A stretch of 64,000 bases of DNA from Vandiemenella viatica (taxonomy: Eukaryota > Arthropoda > Insecta > Orthoptera > Morabidae): NCBI GenBank assembly GCA_031002005.1, contig CM061920.1, positions 46,168,610-46,232,609 of the forward strand. The letters run 5' to 3'. Of this stretch, positions 12,598 through 24,207 are shown piece by piece. A program made the position numbers and the translations under genes. How positions within the stretch are numbered: the stretch's first letter is position 1; every line of letters begins with the position of its first letter. Under the pieces are notes generated by a model. That model saw only the letters and a program-made list of their open reading frames with translations. It was not told where the DNA came from and did not search any database.

Positions 12598-12839
12598 GCA
12601 CCGAGTTAACGGTTAAAGTTCTGGCCTCACATTCAGGAGGACGCCAGTTCGAATCCCCGTCCGGGCATCCATTGGGTTTTCTATGGTTTCCCCAGATTAC
12701 TCCAGGCGAATGCCGGGATGCTTCCTCAAAAAGGCCATGGCCGAATTCCTTCCCATTCCTTGTCCCGCATCCCATTCCGCCTCAAATGACCACCCTGTCG
12801 ACAAGGTGAAAAGCCCAAGCAAAAAAAGAAAAAAAAAGT
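12598..12839 (+). mobile_element. tRNA-derived SINE (family 1), 6-bp TSD
   Basis: The head has a tRNA-like promoter: a degenerate A box and a B box (AGTTCGAATCCCCG). The body matches the SINE at 15891-16131 (GGCCATGGCC region, GGGCATCC) and the tail is A-rich. ATCAGC lies on both sides (12592-12597 and 12840-12845). The opposite arm of the host foldback element (near 11915-11935) shows the uninterrupted site. Confidence 0.85.
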
Positions 12840-12912
12840 ATCAGCAGTGACGACAAAAGCTTGTTTAACTTACAAACTGAAAGACAGACAAATGCAAACA
12901 TATGTGACCATA

Positions 12913-12962
12913 CCGAAAATTGCACTTACTTGTTTCTTTTCGGGTTTTGCGCTGCGTTTCTT
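12913..12962 (-). mobile_element. 50-bp Penelope-like tail insertion, 10-bp TSD
   Basis: TGTGACCATA is duplicated exactly on both sides (12903-12912 and 12963-12972). The insert matches the left arm of the palindromic element at 24243-24304, with a few differences. In tail orientation it keeps the 3' end and is truncated at its 5' side. The paired arm of the surrounding foldback element (around 11850-11875) has the same flanks with no insert, which gives a natural empty site. Confidence 0.85.
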
Positions 12963-13602
12963 TGTGACCATAAATGAGATATACATCGAATCCTATTTTG
13001 CTTACATGTATGATAATTTTTGGGATTGTTACGGACATCAATGAAGAAAGAAGGGAATGCTACAATTAAATTTTTGTATCCCCAAGCACACTCACCATCA
13101 TTTTATTGGCCAAAGCGAGAAGATATCTGACCTGTTCCAATGTGCTTGCTGTTATAAACCCTCCAGCAACATCAACTGGGAGACGGTATGAGGATGATCC
13201 AAGAAAGAATGAATCAGTTTAAAGAACTTTAATAGTACTAATATATCTAGGAAAACATCCTATGGAAATTAATAGCCAAAAATTTGTTATGGTATTTTTT
13301 TGTTATATTTTTCTTAAATATTATGTATTGTATATATAAACATTTTCTATTTGTTAAATCCACATAAACTTGAATCTATAAAGGTTAATAAAATAGTAAT
13401 CATCATATTACATAAAAAAAGTTGAATCAGTATTTAAGAGAGAAAAGTAAGCAATAAAAAATCTTTCGTAAATAATAGAAATAAGAACCCATCTGATACA
13501 TGCTCAATGTTTAATATAATAACACATTAAAAATTGTGTTTGCAACTCATTTTTCCAGCAAATAATATATAGCTATGGAAACAAATTGAATAATGAAATT
13601 TT

Positions 13603-13957
13603 GGGTAATATCAAGATGGAGATACCACTGCAGCCTCATGTAGTAAACACACAGATCACGTGGTATATATATGATATCATTGTGATGTATGATCCAGGCT
13701 GCATTACAACATAAACTCAAATGATGATTGATGAAATCATATTTTATAAATATGCATTACGGTCGTAATGCAGCCTGAACCAAAGTGAAACATAACCATA
13801 ACGCACGATATTGCAGATATCCAATTTTCAGATCATATCTATAGCAGTTACTGTGTAGGTACGTGCGGACTCAATACGTCTCAATGATGTCATATACGCA
13901 GTGATCTGTGTGTTTACTACGCGAGGCCACAGCGGTATCCCCATCTTGATATTACCC
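13603..13957. mobile_element. MITE, GGGTAATATC ends, 8-bp TSD
   Basis: The ends are GGGTAATATCAAGATGG and its inverse, with about 60 bp of imperfect terminal inverted repeats (through the GTAAACACACAGATCAC segment). GAAATTTT is duplicated exactly (13595-13602 and 13958-13965). There is no coding sequence. It lies within a larger insert in the right arm of the foldback element. Confidence 0.9.
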
Positions 13958-15001
13958 GAAATTTTTTCAAAAATGATATTTAATTTTAAAAGTACATACA
14001 AAAAAATGAAAAAGCCATTAATTTTATTTTATTTCATGTCAGAACACACTTCTAAGATCATTAGGAAAAAAGAATTTTTTGGGTTATTATATTCCCTTTG
14101 GTTGATATTAACTTTTAATGTATTACACACTTTCAGCAAAAAAATTCAAGAATTTTTTTTTTTCTATTTTTAAAATATTACTTGGTTTTTTTTCTGGGAT
14201 CCTCATTCTTTCATTAATTTTATTGTAAATTTTCTTATATTGGTTAAAAAAAAAATATATATACCGGTATAGATTATTTTCAGTCAAAGAGCAGAATCGT
14301 CAGAATTAGGAATGAATCAAACATTCAATATTTCGATTGGCTGTAAAATGATAACTAAACTAGATTGAGAAGAAAAAATGTATGTGGATACTTTTCTGTA
14401 TAGAAAGACTAAACTTACCAAGTTTCACCAAAATCCGAGTCGGTGGGTGTCATGGCTTGGTTGAATTGGCATGGAATGACACTAGAAATGATAGGTAATT
14501 AATGAAAATAGGTGGTCATGTTATTCCCAGCAATGCTGCTGTTAGAAAATAATGCCATTTGGATATTGCAATATAGAATTATGCGGATGGGTTTAATTCT
14601 AGAAAATAATACCAAGAACGTTGAAAATTGATATTCATTTTATGGGGAAACCGGAAGTTCGTAATTCAATATATATATATATATTTGTCACACGTAATGT
14701 GTAAAATAATGTAAGATCTAGAATTAATTTTTGAAATTCTTACTGACATAAGTTATCACAATATAGAATTACTCTGATGGACTATATTCGAGATACTGAT
14801 ACCATACAGTACATCTTCAAAACTGTGATTGAAATTTTCGATTAATATTCAGTCGATAAGATTTTTAGTTATCAAAATTTGGATGTTTAATTTCTCCCCA
14901 CCCGAAAACGTCTATTTTCTGTGCAGTCCTGTAAGTGATTTTTGTTGCTTCGCAGAGACTGAATTCGTCACACATGGAAACACAAAGACAATTTGTGTTT
15001 A

Positions 15002-15327
15002 GGGAACATCCATAAACTATATAGCTCTATTTTGGCCTCCTGTGAACCCCCTTCCCCTCCCCCCCCCACCTAGCCCAATGTGGCTTTTGCCACTACCCCC
15101 TCCCCCCCAATTGGTTCCAGAAACCTGTAGTACCGTTGTCTCGTGTCAGGCTATCGTAAATTACATTCGGATACGATTTAATGATGGAAATAAATATGGA
15201 CATTCTGTTGTGTGTTCTGTACCTTATTTTAACTGTGACAAACAATATGAATGAAAAGCTATGAGGCTTGGCTCGGGGGAAACCCTCCCCCCTTTTAGAC
15301 CGAGCCATGTAGTTTATGGATGCTCCC
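15002..15327. mobile_element. PIF/Harbinger-type MITE, TTA TSD
   Basis: Terminal inverted repeats GGGAACATCCATAAACTA and the inverse of GGGAGCATCCATAAACTA are bounded by the trinucleotide TTA (14999-15001 and 15328-15330). That combination is the Harbinger signature. The interior holds two pyrimidine-rich tracts and no open frame of note. Confidence 0.8.
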
Positions 15328-15890
15328 TTACAAAGCTGTAGTCGGCGAAGCGGTAAGTGGTTGTTGTAGTATCATGATCTAGAGTGTACCAGAGAGTTCT
15401 AGCAGCATCTCAAACAATAATCCTATTTGGTGTGCTAAATTGCAGAATAGACCCTGACCATTTTTACTGTGACAGTACTTGCTTGCAATCTAGGTGGCTG
15501 TGACAGGAGTGGTTGCTCAGGCTGCGACCAGCCAGCACCATCATCGAGTGATTGCAGTACATTTGAACTTAATTGCACAAGATGAGTGTCGTCTGTAAAA
15601 TAAGGTTCCCAAGATACTGCAGTTGTGATCTGGCAACACTGGCGTGTAGCTCGGTAGCCCTGCACCCAACCCCCACCCTGGCTAACTGCCTGTGGCACAC
15701 AGTCTTGGCTGAGCAGCAGTTAGAGATGGATCTCCCAAGCGCTTTGCCTGCCAGGTGCAAATTATGCTCTGTAATTCTTTTTTGTGTGCAAAAAAATACT
15801 GCCTTAGGGATATTCATTCCCAGTTGTGTGAACTCTATGGAAAAAAGTGTATGAGCATACAACACATGCACAAACAGTGCAGAGAATTCA

Positions 15891-16131
15891 TTTTTTTTTT
15901 TAAATTGCTTAACGTCTCTTAACAGCGAGGTCTTTAGAGACAGGAAAGGATGGGGGGCAAGGAAAGGAAAGGAATTCGGCCATGGCCTTTTGAAGGAAGC
16001 ATCCTGGCATTTGCCTGTAGTGATTTGGGAAACCATGGAAAACCCAAATCTGGATGCCCCGATGGGGATTCGAACTGCCGTCCTCCCGAATGCAAGGCCA
16101 GAACGCTAACCGTTACACCACCAGGCTCGGT
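15891..16131 (-). mobile_element. tRNA-derived SINE (family 1), 10-bp TSD
   Basis: On the minus strand the head reads as a tRNA-like promoter (A-box region GGTGTAACGGTTAGC, B box AGTTCGAATCCCC) and the 3' end is a poly(A) tract, seen as T residues at 15891-15900. AGAGAATTCA is duplicated at 15881-15890 and 16132-16141. It is the same family as the SINE at 12598-12839 and sits inside the mariner element. Confidence 0.9.
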
Positions 16132-16140
16132 AGAGAATTC

Positions 16141-17035
16141 AAAGACGAACATGCAGATGTGCATGATGAAGAAGGTTTCGGATGAAACAATTGGGGAAGT
16201 GAAAGAAGAAATGCTGAAGGATTGAAGGGTGTCGGTTCAGGAGCTCTTCGAGATGATCATTGATGTCAGCAATACTACCATTGACTAAATTTTGACATGC
16301 CATTTACAATATGTCAAGGTTTGTGCAAGATGGGTCCCAAGAATGCTTTTGGAAGACCATAAACGGCAACGTGTTGAAGCAGCCCACGAATTTCTTCAAG
16401 CCTGTGAGACCAGTGGTGAAGAATTCTTGGATTTAATTGTTACTGGGGTCGAGGCCGGGGTTCATCACACAACGTTGGAAACGAGGTAACAATCCCGTCA
16501 GTGGAAACATCCAGAGTCGCTGAAGTCGAGGAAGTTCAAGAAACACTGTCTGCCGGCAAAGTGATGGCAAACGTGTTTTGGGACAGGAAGGGCTTATTGT
16601 TGTGCAAATTCATGCCTGCTGGTACAGCAGTCTCTGCTGACCGCTATTGTGCGACGTTGAAGAACCTGCGCCATGCAGTTCAAAACAAGAGAAGAGTCAT
16701 GCTCATGATGGGAGTGCGTTTCCATCACGACAATGCTCCTCTGCACGCTGCCCATGTAACAACCAATCTTCTCAACCAATTTGGATGGGGTATTGTCACA
16801 CACCCGCCCTACAGCCTAGATATAGCACGAAGTGATTATCATCTCTTCCCTTATTTGAAAAAACACATGGGTGGGACTCAATTCAGAACTGGAGACGAGC
16901 TGAAAGAAGAGGTGTTAAGCTACCTCCGTGCCGGGAGAGTTCTATGACTCGGACATAAAGAATGTGGTACACCACATGCAAAAATGCATCGACCTCAGTG
17001 GCGATTATGATGAAAAAAATGAGAAATTCTAAACT
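16141..17035 (+). pseudogene. mariner transposase pseudogene (DD34D type)
   Basis: Two frames (16292-16489 and 16501-16947) make up the C-terminal two-thirds of a mariner transposase. The first catalytic aspartate region has decayed: GVEAGVHH stands where mariners have an Asp. The second is intact in HHDNAPLHA and the third in ARSDYHLF, with 34 residues between them, the mariner DD34D spacing. Stops near 16217, 16286 and 16489 and the upstream SINE make it inactive. The enzyme would cut and paste the element at TA sites. Confidence 0.85.
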
Positions 17036-17120
17036 TTCCCAAAATTTATAATTCAAAGCAAGTAAACATATTTTTCATTGTGAAAACTCATTGGGAACCT
17101 TATTTTACAGACAACCCTCG

Positions 17121-18346
17121 TACAATAGCCATCCCCTCAAGTCAAAATGATCTATGTATGGCATTGTAGTACAACCTGGGCTGTTATTTTCAAGTAGAAA
17201 TTGGGCTTTAGTACAAAATGGGCACTGTTAACTGTACTTCAGAAAGTATTTCTAGTGCTGTTTTGTGTTTGACTATTGCAGTATTATGATGCTAATTCCT
17301 TGAGGAATCACAGTTTCCAGTAATCCCTGTTATTTACAGCTATCGAATATTTATATGCCTCAAAAACTTGACACAAAAACTACTGTAGCTTTAAACCATG
17401 AGCAAGTGCCAGCAGTAATATTACGATGTATGATGATAATACATTCTTCCAGGGATAATGATAATTATGTGTCGGCTGTGGACACCTGATATTCTTGTTC
17501 AAGAATAAAGTGCAAAGACTTTAGATTTTATAAATAATTTAAGTTGAGTTTTAAATGCAGTCTGTACCAAAAAGACAATTGGCAATTGTTAAAGCGTAAT
17601 TCATTAGAAATTTTGATTTTATTAAAAATTTAAATTTCTTTCATTTTTAATTGTACATTATGGCTTATTTGTTCTACATGATATATATCAACAATACTGG
17701 TCATGGATGCATATAGTAAGCACATAGTATTAATATTGCTGGAGGTCGCGAATATGTATACATGGCATCCACCAATTGCTTACAGTTTGACATTGCGACA
17801 GTCTTCGTAATCGGACGTTTGTGTGGTACGTATATTTTTATGGCTGTAATACAAACGTGTTCTTAAATAATACTGTTTAAATAAAGTGTGCATTATCGTT
17901 GTGTACCAATTTTTAGATCAAAAGTGTAATTCCTTCTTCAGTCCCAGAGGTCATGACACAACTAATGTTCAGTATCGCTGAATAATTATGGTTACTCGAA
18001 GAAGCTCATTTTACAATAATGGACTCTTGGCCATGTGGTAAAATTGTACAACACGCACTGATTTTAATCGTGGTCCAGCATTCATTCTAACTGAAAAGGG
18101 AAGTGACTGTTTAGGTGTTAATGATTCAATGTGAATTTTACCCTAAACAAAATTAGTTTGCATTTATGTTGAAAAGAACACTGGACCATGTGGTTTACAT
18201 TCATTCCGAATGTCAATTTCTACAATTACACCCTTCGGTTTGAATGTATCTAGGAATTTTCACTATGACCGTGGCTGGCATTTGGCCTCAACCCAAACTC
18301 CTGTGTTTACTTGTAAACTAAAAATATTGTCTGTGCTCAAAGGCCC
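17121..18346. other. Unannotated stretch
   Basis: No gene, inverted-repeat pair or transposon motif recognised. It is AT-rich with only short frames. Confidence 0.5.
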
Positions 18347-18354
18347 AATTCAAC

Positions 18355-19031
18355 CATGGAGGAAGGAAATATATGGAGACGACGCAAGAGACCTTCACCA
18401 CGCATTGAAGTGAAGCAGGGTGAGGAGGAGTGGGGGGGCATGGCCGGAGTGGAGGGGGCATGGCCGCTTCCATACAGACACGGGGAATATGTACAACAAC
18501 CTCAAGAGGACTCTAGGATAAAGGTGACGCCGCAATCGGGTGATGGATTATTATGTAACTCGATATGACAAATAAAAACTGAAGAATAAAATTTTTTGAT
18601 ATCCTGCTTAGTTTTCGAGATATTCCGTCCCAAATGTGAAATGGTTTTGGTTGAAATTCGGAAGAAAACATTGGTCAAAGTCAAATTTGATGATGGATTC
18701 TTATTTAAAAAGACGAGGCAAATGAAAAATAAAGAATAAAAATTTTCGATATATCACCTAGTTCTAGAGATATACTGTATCAAAAGTGAGGTTGAAATCG
18801 AGAAGAAAAATTTCGCAAAAGTCAAATTTAATGATCGATTCTTATGTAACACGACGAGACAAATCGAAAATAAAGAATAAAATTTTTCGATATCTTGCTT
18901 AGTTTTCGGGATATACTGGGAACATCGCAATTGTTTGGAAGCGCAATATCGCCGCTGCCGCCACTGCGCATGCGCGAGCCTGCTTCACCAATTTAACGTC
19001 ACTTCTCCTCCATATATTTCCTTCCTCCATG
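18355..19031. mobile_element. MITE with CATG ends, 8-bp TSD and internal tandem repeats
   Basis: The ends are CATGGAGGAAGGAAATATAT and its inverse, flanked by an exact 8-bp duplication AATTCAAC (18347-18354 and 19032-19039). An 8-bp TSD with CA...TG ends suits hAT; CATG ends also occur in P elements. The terminal inverted repeats are roughly 65-80 bp with mismatches. The interior consists of three imperfect copies of a ~145-bp unit (separate entry). Confidence 0.85.
18540..18925. repeat. Three tandem ~145-bp units inside a MITE
   Basis: Units start near 18540, 18688 and 18831. Each contains TGATGGATTCTTAT-like sequence, AATAAAGAATAAAA, a TTTCGATAT box and GTTTTCGAGATAT. The third unit is shorter, running into the right terminal repeat. 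Identity by eye is about 75-80 percent. Confidence 0.8.
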
Positions 19032-19416
19032 AATTCAACCTGTACACATGCATATTAACAGGGAAAGGTAATCATCAGTCGGTGAACATTTATATAATAA
19101 TATTCTTTTCAAAGAGAATAATTTGCAACTCTTGTTTCCAAAATCATATACGCCATTTATAGAAATGTAACCATTAATTTTTGTCAGTTTGAAACTCAAA
19201 CTAGTAGTGTTTTTTTGTGCACGGTGAAGGCTAATTTCAAACTCGCATGAAAGCTCATTGTGATTAAGTCCAAATATACCACAGTTGCTGTTGTGTTGGC
19301 AGCTACTCCTGTCACAGCCACTAGAAGGCAGGCGAGTAGAATCTGTCACCAAATAAATGGTCAGAATCTATCGTGCAACTTAGTCATATTGGCTGCTCTG
19401 TGGAATTAATTATATA

Positions 19417-20247
19417 CAGGGCGTTCGCCGGGAAACGCAACCCACTGTTAGCGCTACAAGGAAGAAACTGCTCGCGGCGAGCGAGCGGTCAGCTCCCGGC
19501 ATTGTTCGACCGTCGGCCGCGGACTATTTCATAAACTTGTATGTGCTAAGCATTTAAATGTGACGTAATTCATTAGCTTACCTTATAAAAGAATCTGGAA
19601 GTGTTGACACTCTTGTGTAATGCACATTTCACATCTTCTGAACATATTTCGAGACACACGCTGCCCTAACTGACTTAATGATTTTTTGGGTGACTGTTCT
19701 AGCCGAAAAGCGATATCGTCAATTTTCTCCTCTGTGAGAATACGGTTGACCGACAGTCTCTTTTTGTTAAAAAATGAACCCATTTCTCTTACTTTTTTAA
19801 CCAGACGCAGAATTGTTGATTTAGCTGGCAGTAAAGCGCCAGGATATTCGCGACGAAATTTACTGCGACACTTTTTAAACGACTTCTTCTTCACATATGT
19901 ATCGTAGAGAAATATTCTTTGTTGCAAACTGTAACGTACCATAATTTTACTCACACTCAAACACGGTACAGATTAGTAAGAGTATGAAGCCCCAAACCAG
20001 CCAAACCGCAAAGAAACGTTTATTCACAACACTGATTAATAAGAGACTGAAGTCACAAACTAGCTACAATGCAAAGAAACCGTTCTTAACAATGTAAGGG
20101 TCACTGCACTGCACTGTTGGGGCAGCGGAGGTGTTAAACAGTGCGGTGATTCACGGTGCCGCGTGGCGGAAACTGCTGGCTAGAATGACCGAGCAAGTTG
20201 CCGACGGCAACAGACTGGGAGGGTTGCGTTTTCCGGCGAACGCCCTG
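19417..20247 (-). mobile_element. mariner-superfamily element, internally deleted
   Basis: Perfectly positioned ends CAGGGCGTTCGCCGGGAAAC and the inverse of CAGGGCGTTCGCCGGAAAAC abut TA on both sides (19415-19416 and 20248-20249). At 831 bp it is too short for a complete transposase gene and contains only the N-terminal coding part on the minus strand. High similarity of the termini suggests fairly recent movement. Confidence 0.85.
19583..19960 (-). CDS. Truncated mariner-type transposase N-terminus (HTH)
   Basis: The frame starts in MVRYSLQQRIFLYDTYVKKK, a signature of the helix-turn-helix DNA-binding domain found in a large insect mariner-like group (DUF4817-type). It continues through FRREYPG, STILRLVKKVREMG and LTEEKIDDI. 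After about residue 105 it leaves the expected sequence and stops at 125 residues; the catalytic domain is missing, consistent with an internal deletion. The first Met could be residue 1 or the internal Met preceding VRYS. If expressed it could bind the terminal repeats without cutting. Confidence 0.6.
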   Translation of the reverse strand: MSVSKIMVRYSLQQRIFLYDTYVKKKSFKKCRSKFRREYPGALLPAKSTILRLVKKVREMGSFFNKKRLSVNRILTEEKIDDIAFRLEQSPKKSLSQLGQRVSRNMFRRCEMCITQECQHFQILL

Positions 20248-20528
20248 TATATGTTAATATTATAGTTGTAATGATATATTCCCGATTTCCCATTGTTAAT
20301 TTTCTGTGGCCTATGGTGTTTTAAATGATTTCAGCAGACAATTATTAGAAAATTTGCTACACTAAACTGCTCAACACCAAACTTTCCAGCTTATTTTCGT
20401 GTATGTTATTTCTAATCAGCAATATGTACCTGTTCTATTACAAAACAAGAAGTAATCATTGCGTAGTTATTTCATGAGACGATATTTCCTTAAAGCAATA
20501 GCACAATTTAATTGGCAGTACAGTCCCA

Positions 20529-20587
20529 ACATAACAGTTTTGTTAGTGACATAGAAAAACATAACAGTTTTGTTAGTGACATAGAAA
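20529..20587. repeat. Tandem duplication of ~30 bp
   Basis: CATAACAGTTTTGTTAGTGA and the following CATAGAAA occur twice back to back. This is a simple recent duplication. Confidence 0.85.
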
Positions 20588-23446
20588 TAGTTTCATTAGG
20601 GTTTTTTGTGGGTGTGTTAAGTGGAAGGTGATGTTCCATGTGATGGTAAAAACAATCGAAATTGTGTTATGTGGCATCAATATAAAACTTTACAGTCAAA
20701 AGAACAAGAAACATTAGCCTTTGGCTGTTGTTAAGATGTACCTTTCCATTTATTACTTAATAACTATTATGTATCAGTCCAAGAACAACAAATTTTAACC
20801 ATCCTACAGATTATAATACAGTTACTTGAGGCCAAAGGATACGGAATTTTGAAAAACGTGTACATTTAAAACTATAAATTTTTTACACTATGTTGTACTA
20901 CAGATTGTTGTTTCACATTCTGGTCCAGTGCTCATAGTTTACAACACATGTATAACAACTTTCATCCAAACGTATTATTGATTTCCAGAAAATGACACTC
21001 TTAAAAAGAAACATAAATTGAAATATTTAAATTCTCATACCCTATGTTAAACTAAGGAATCTCATTTCTGTGCGAGGCTGGCATTTCAACCTGAAACCTA
21101 AATGTTCTACTTAATCCACAACAATGTATTCACTGTGTTGTAGACTATTGTAAACAATACATTCAGCCATAAACCTAATACAGAATATTCTGCAGACTTC
21201 TAGGCTGAATATTTAGCAAAAGCATTCAGCCGACTTGGTGACAAAATCTGTGTTGCTGCACTGGTCTTTTGCCTGCCTGTTCAAATATTGTTACATCACA
21301 ACACTAATTGCCTGTTTTGACATTCTTGAAAGTATATCGATGTTATTTGTGACAGGCTTCTCTTTTTTCTTAACTATCGGTTACTGCACTAAAAATCTTT
21401 TCCATGAGGTGTAAAGATGGAATATCTTTTTTCTGATAATTCATAATACAGAATAAGCAACAGGTGCATCTTTCTGAAACCTGAAATACTGATACCACTT
21501 TCAGAACTGGGCCTTAAATTGTTTGATAGTGATTATTCCGATCAATTCTTGTTGTAGTATCACATGCCATTCTTCGGTACCATATGGATCAGAGTGTGGT
21601 ATTTTCCATAGTCAAAACATCTTTGAATCTCATTTTTAAGTCTGTGAAAAGGGCATTTAGGCTAAATTTTAAACATAGGCCAAAATGTAATTATCCTCAA
21701 CATTTGTCAGTGACTGGTAGGGAAACTGTGTAAATTTGTGCCTTCCTATGTTTTGCTTAAATAGATTGATTCTAGCAAGAAAAGCTTAAATTATGGTCTG
21801 CATTTTAGTAAATTAGAACTGTTGCCTTGTAACTGCTAGTCAATATCATTAAAATTAGTAAATAAATGTATTAAGTAAGCCGTATATGGTTTCCATTTGA
21901 CCTATACTAAAAACTTGTAATTACTTAATGGAATGCCTGGACTGGTGATGAATGTGGATGGACCCCTCATTTTCATCTCGTAGACCCCCAAATTTCTTTG
22001 TTGATATGGAAGCCCTGGATGGTCAATATCGACCACTTTGGGAATCATTGTAGTGTTTCTAGAGATCAACTTTATTAAACCGACACCACGCCATCATCAT
22101 TTAAAAGTAAACTAATTGTTGTAGATGACGGTAGGGTGTCGGATGGCTATGCGACGTCATTTGAATCAACTTCAGTCTAGTGGGCGCCAGTAATAGAAAA
22201 ACTGTCGGTGTGGTGAAGGTGTGCACCAGTGTCTGGCAAGTGTAGCCTGACATTTAGTTGATTATGCAGCATTAAGCAGTCAGTTGATTGTGCTTTCCTC
22301 ACTTTTATTTGATTACATTAAAACTGTAATGGTGTGGCGTAATAATAATCCATCATGGCCTCTAAAAATCAGTCGCTTATATGGACATACTTTGAGAATG
22401 GTATAAATATGTTTGTAAAAAGTAGGATAAAATATTTTAAAAAATCATCAAATTAAAGTAATAATGCCCTCTGTCCTATTCAGTTTATGAAAGCTAGCTT
22501 CTGTGCTTCACAAGTTGTAACACAGGTCACAGTAAGGATGGTCAGGTTGGTTGAGTACTGAATTGTCTAATTTCCAATTGTGCAAACATAACAATATTTG
22601 CAATTGGGTTATAACTCAACCGACACAGGTTTTGACCATCAAGCGCTTTAGAATGGAGGTGATTCTTTTCCAAACAACTATGTTAGAAGTAATCAAATAG
22701 GCCCATCACTAGGTTTCAGAGTCACACTCCAAGCTTGGTGACAAATTTGAGGTATGTTGCTCATTGCCACTACAAGACCTCTGACAGGTACTGAATATTT
22801 CGCATATTTTTTGGGTGTTAGTAAATGAATATGTACAGAGATAATATAAGTGATTGGTGTACTTTAACCTAGCCTAGCACGTAACTTCAGATGACAGCGA
22901 GCAGGTAGATCAACATTGTTACTTATAACAATTTTCATAAATTTGTACAATTTAGCCCATTTATCAGTATTTTTTTTTTTTAAATTGATTTCACCAATAA
23001 ATGAAATAGTTTGTACTAATATATGATTCTTGTGCAGTTTTCATACAATGATCAATGGATTAGCAATTGTATAAAGATATTTTGTGTACTTGGTGGTTGG
23101 TATTGGTATCCATGTGTCTTGTTTTCTGTGTATGTTGATGGTGGACAAGCTCTGATGCGTGCAGTTTTGGGTGTGCATTGATGTATGTTGCTGGATACTG
23201 AGGGGAGCTTGACCACATCATTCTTTGAGTAATAACATTTGCATTTTGACTCTTCTTTTCTTGAAATCCAGTAACTCTTACATGACCAGCACAAATCGTC
23301 AGTGTTGATGTATCTGAGAGGCACTGCCCTAGAATTTCTCGGTTCTATTATAAACTTGAATGTTTTTTTTTGTGAGTAGTTAAGAAATAGAAACGTTTAG
23401 TATTTCTGTGTTAATAAATCAGAATTATAGGAGGCTTAATTTAATT
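20588..23446. other. Unannotated AT-rich stretch
   Basis: No credible gene. A possible hAT end (CACTTTGGGAATCATTG) near 22034-22050 and a short BED-like peptide start near 22354 hint at an old hAT but cannot be joined into one element. Confidence 0.4.
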
Positions 23447-23517
23447 TAATTGCAATGGAGCACAGGCTCCGGTGGCAATTTTCCTACACACCCATCTTCC
23501 CCCTATCCTGCACCTAC

Positions 23518-24153
23518 CTACATTTGCCCTCTACAAATTTTACCTTTAAATTCTTTCAAAGTTTTCGGTAAATTATTCATCATTTCTCTTGGTAACTCAT
23601 TCCAATCCCTGACACCCTTCCCTAAAAAAGAGAATCTTCCTACACCCTTGTGCCTGAAATCGAGTGCCAGCTTATGGTCATGGTCATCTTTTCCCTTCCA
23701 TGCACTACTTTTCATACCTATTGCAATATCTTTCCATGCCTCATCGCCAGTATATGCCCTGTACACTCCCATGACCCTCCTCATTCTCCTCCTGTCTTGC
23801 AATGAATCCCATTCCAGCTCCTTTATCATATCCGTCACTGATTGCATTCTGCGATAATTTCCAGAAACAAATCTAGCAGCCCTTTTTTGCACCATCTCCA
23901 ACTCCTGTATTTGATACGTAAAATGAGGGTCCCATACTACACTACCATATTCGAGCAATGGTCTGACCAAAGTTTTGTAACCCAATTCCTTGACTTCTCT
24001 CGTACATCCCCTCATCACTCTCTCCAACAAGTGCAGAACTTTGAAACCTTTTCCTACCACCTGTCCTATGTATCCTGCCCAGTTAAGATTGTTATCAAAA
24101 GTAATTCCAAGATATTTACATTTCAAGTCTTCAGCAAGCAATTCTTTCCCCAC
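23518..24153 (-). pseudogene. CR1-like RT C-terminal region, 211-codon open frame
   Basis: The frame encodes the part downstream of the RT palm: KYLGITFDNNLNW, EYGSVVWDP, VQKRAARFV and a terminal RDWNELPREMMNNLP segment ending in KICRGQM. These blocks are characteristic of CR1/Jockey-type elements. It is open for its full length, so this copy is young apart from the two insertions that disconnect it from its catalytic domain. Confidence 0.85.
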
Positions 24154-24207
24154 CTTATATTCATAATTAACCTTTTGTTTTTTATTTGTGTATCTAATAA
24201 GCTGACT

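Larger units (their letters stand above)
11160..14480. mobile_element. 3.3-kb foldback element with ~850-bp arms
   Basis: The outer ends are inverted copies (GGGTCATTCCATG at the left, CATGGAATGAC at the right), and the inverted match continues inward to about 12005 on the left and from about 12512 on the right. ACTAGA occurs next to both ends (11154-11159 and 14481-14486). About 500 bp of non-coding spacer separates the arms. The right arm has taken later insertions absent from the left arm: a SINE (12598-12839), a 50-bp PLE tail (12913-12962) and a ~730-bp piece (13553-14280) that contains a MITE. No transposase is present. Confidence 0.8.
15583..17120 (+). mobile_element. mariner element, degenerate, with nested SINE
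   Basis: The right end CGAGGGTTGTCTGTAAAATA (as reverse complement) abuts TA at 17121-17122. The left end has the matching TGAGTGTCGTCTGTAAAATA at 15583, but its flanking TA has mutated. A mariner transposase remnant lies at about 16140-17030. A SINE at 15891-16131 interrupts the 5' part. Confidence 0.8.

Noticed and set aside
12598..12700. tRNA gene.
   Set aside because: The promoter boxes belong to a SINE: the cloverleaf is not closed, and the sequence continues into a shared SINE body with target duplications.
15042..15254. Proline-rich protein frame.
   Set aside because: The frame comes from C-rich tracts inside a Harbinger MITE.
22034..22460. hAT element with a BED finger (peptide from the ATG near 22354 and a TIR-like CACTTTGGGAATCATTG).
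   Set aside because: Only one end and a 34-codon peptide are visible; no paired terminus or duplication was found.
23052..23324. Minus-strand Cys-rich 90-codon frame.
   Set aside because: The CWSCKSYW segment resembles a zinc-binding motif superficially, but there is no repeat of the pattern and no family I recognise.
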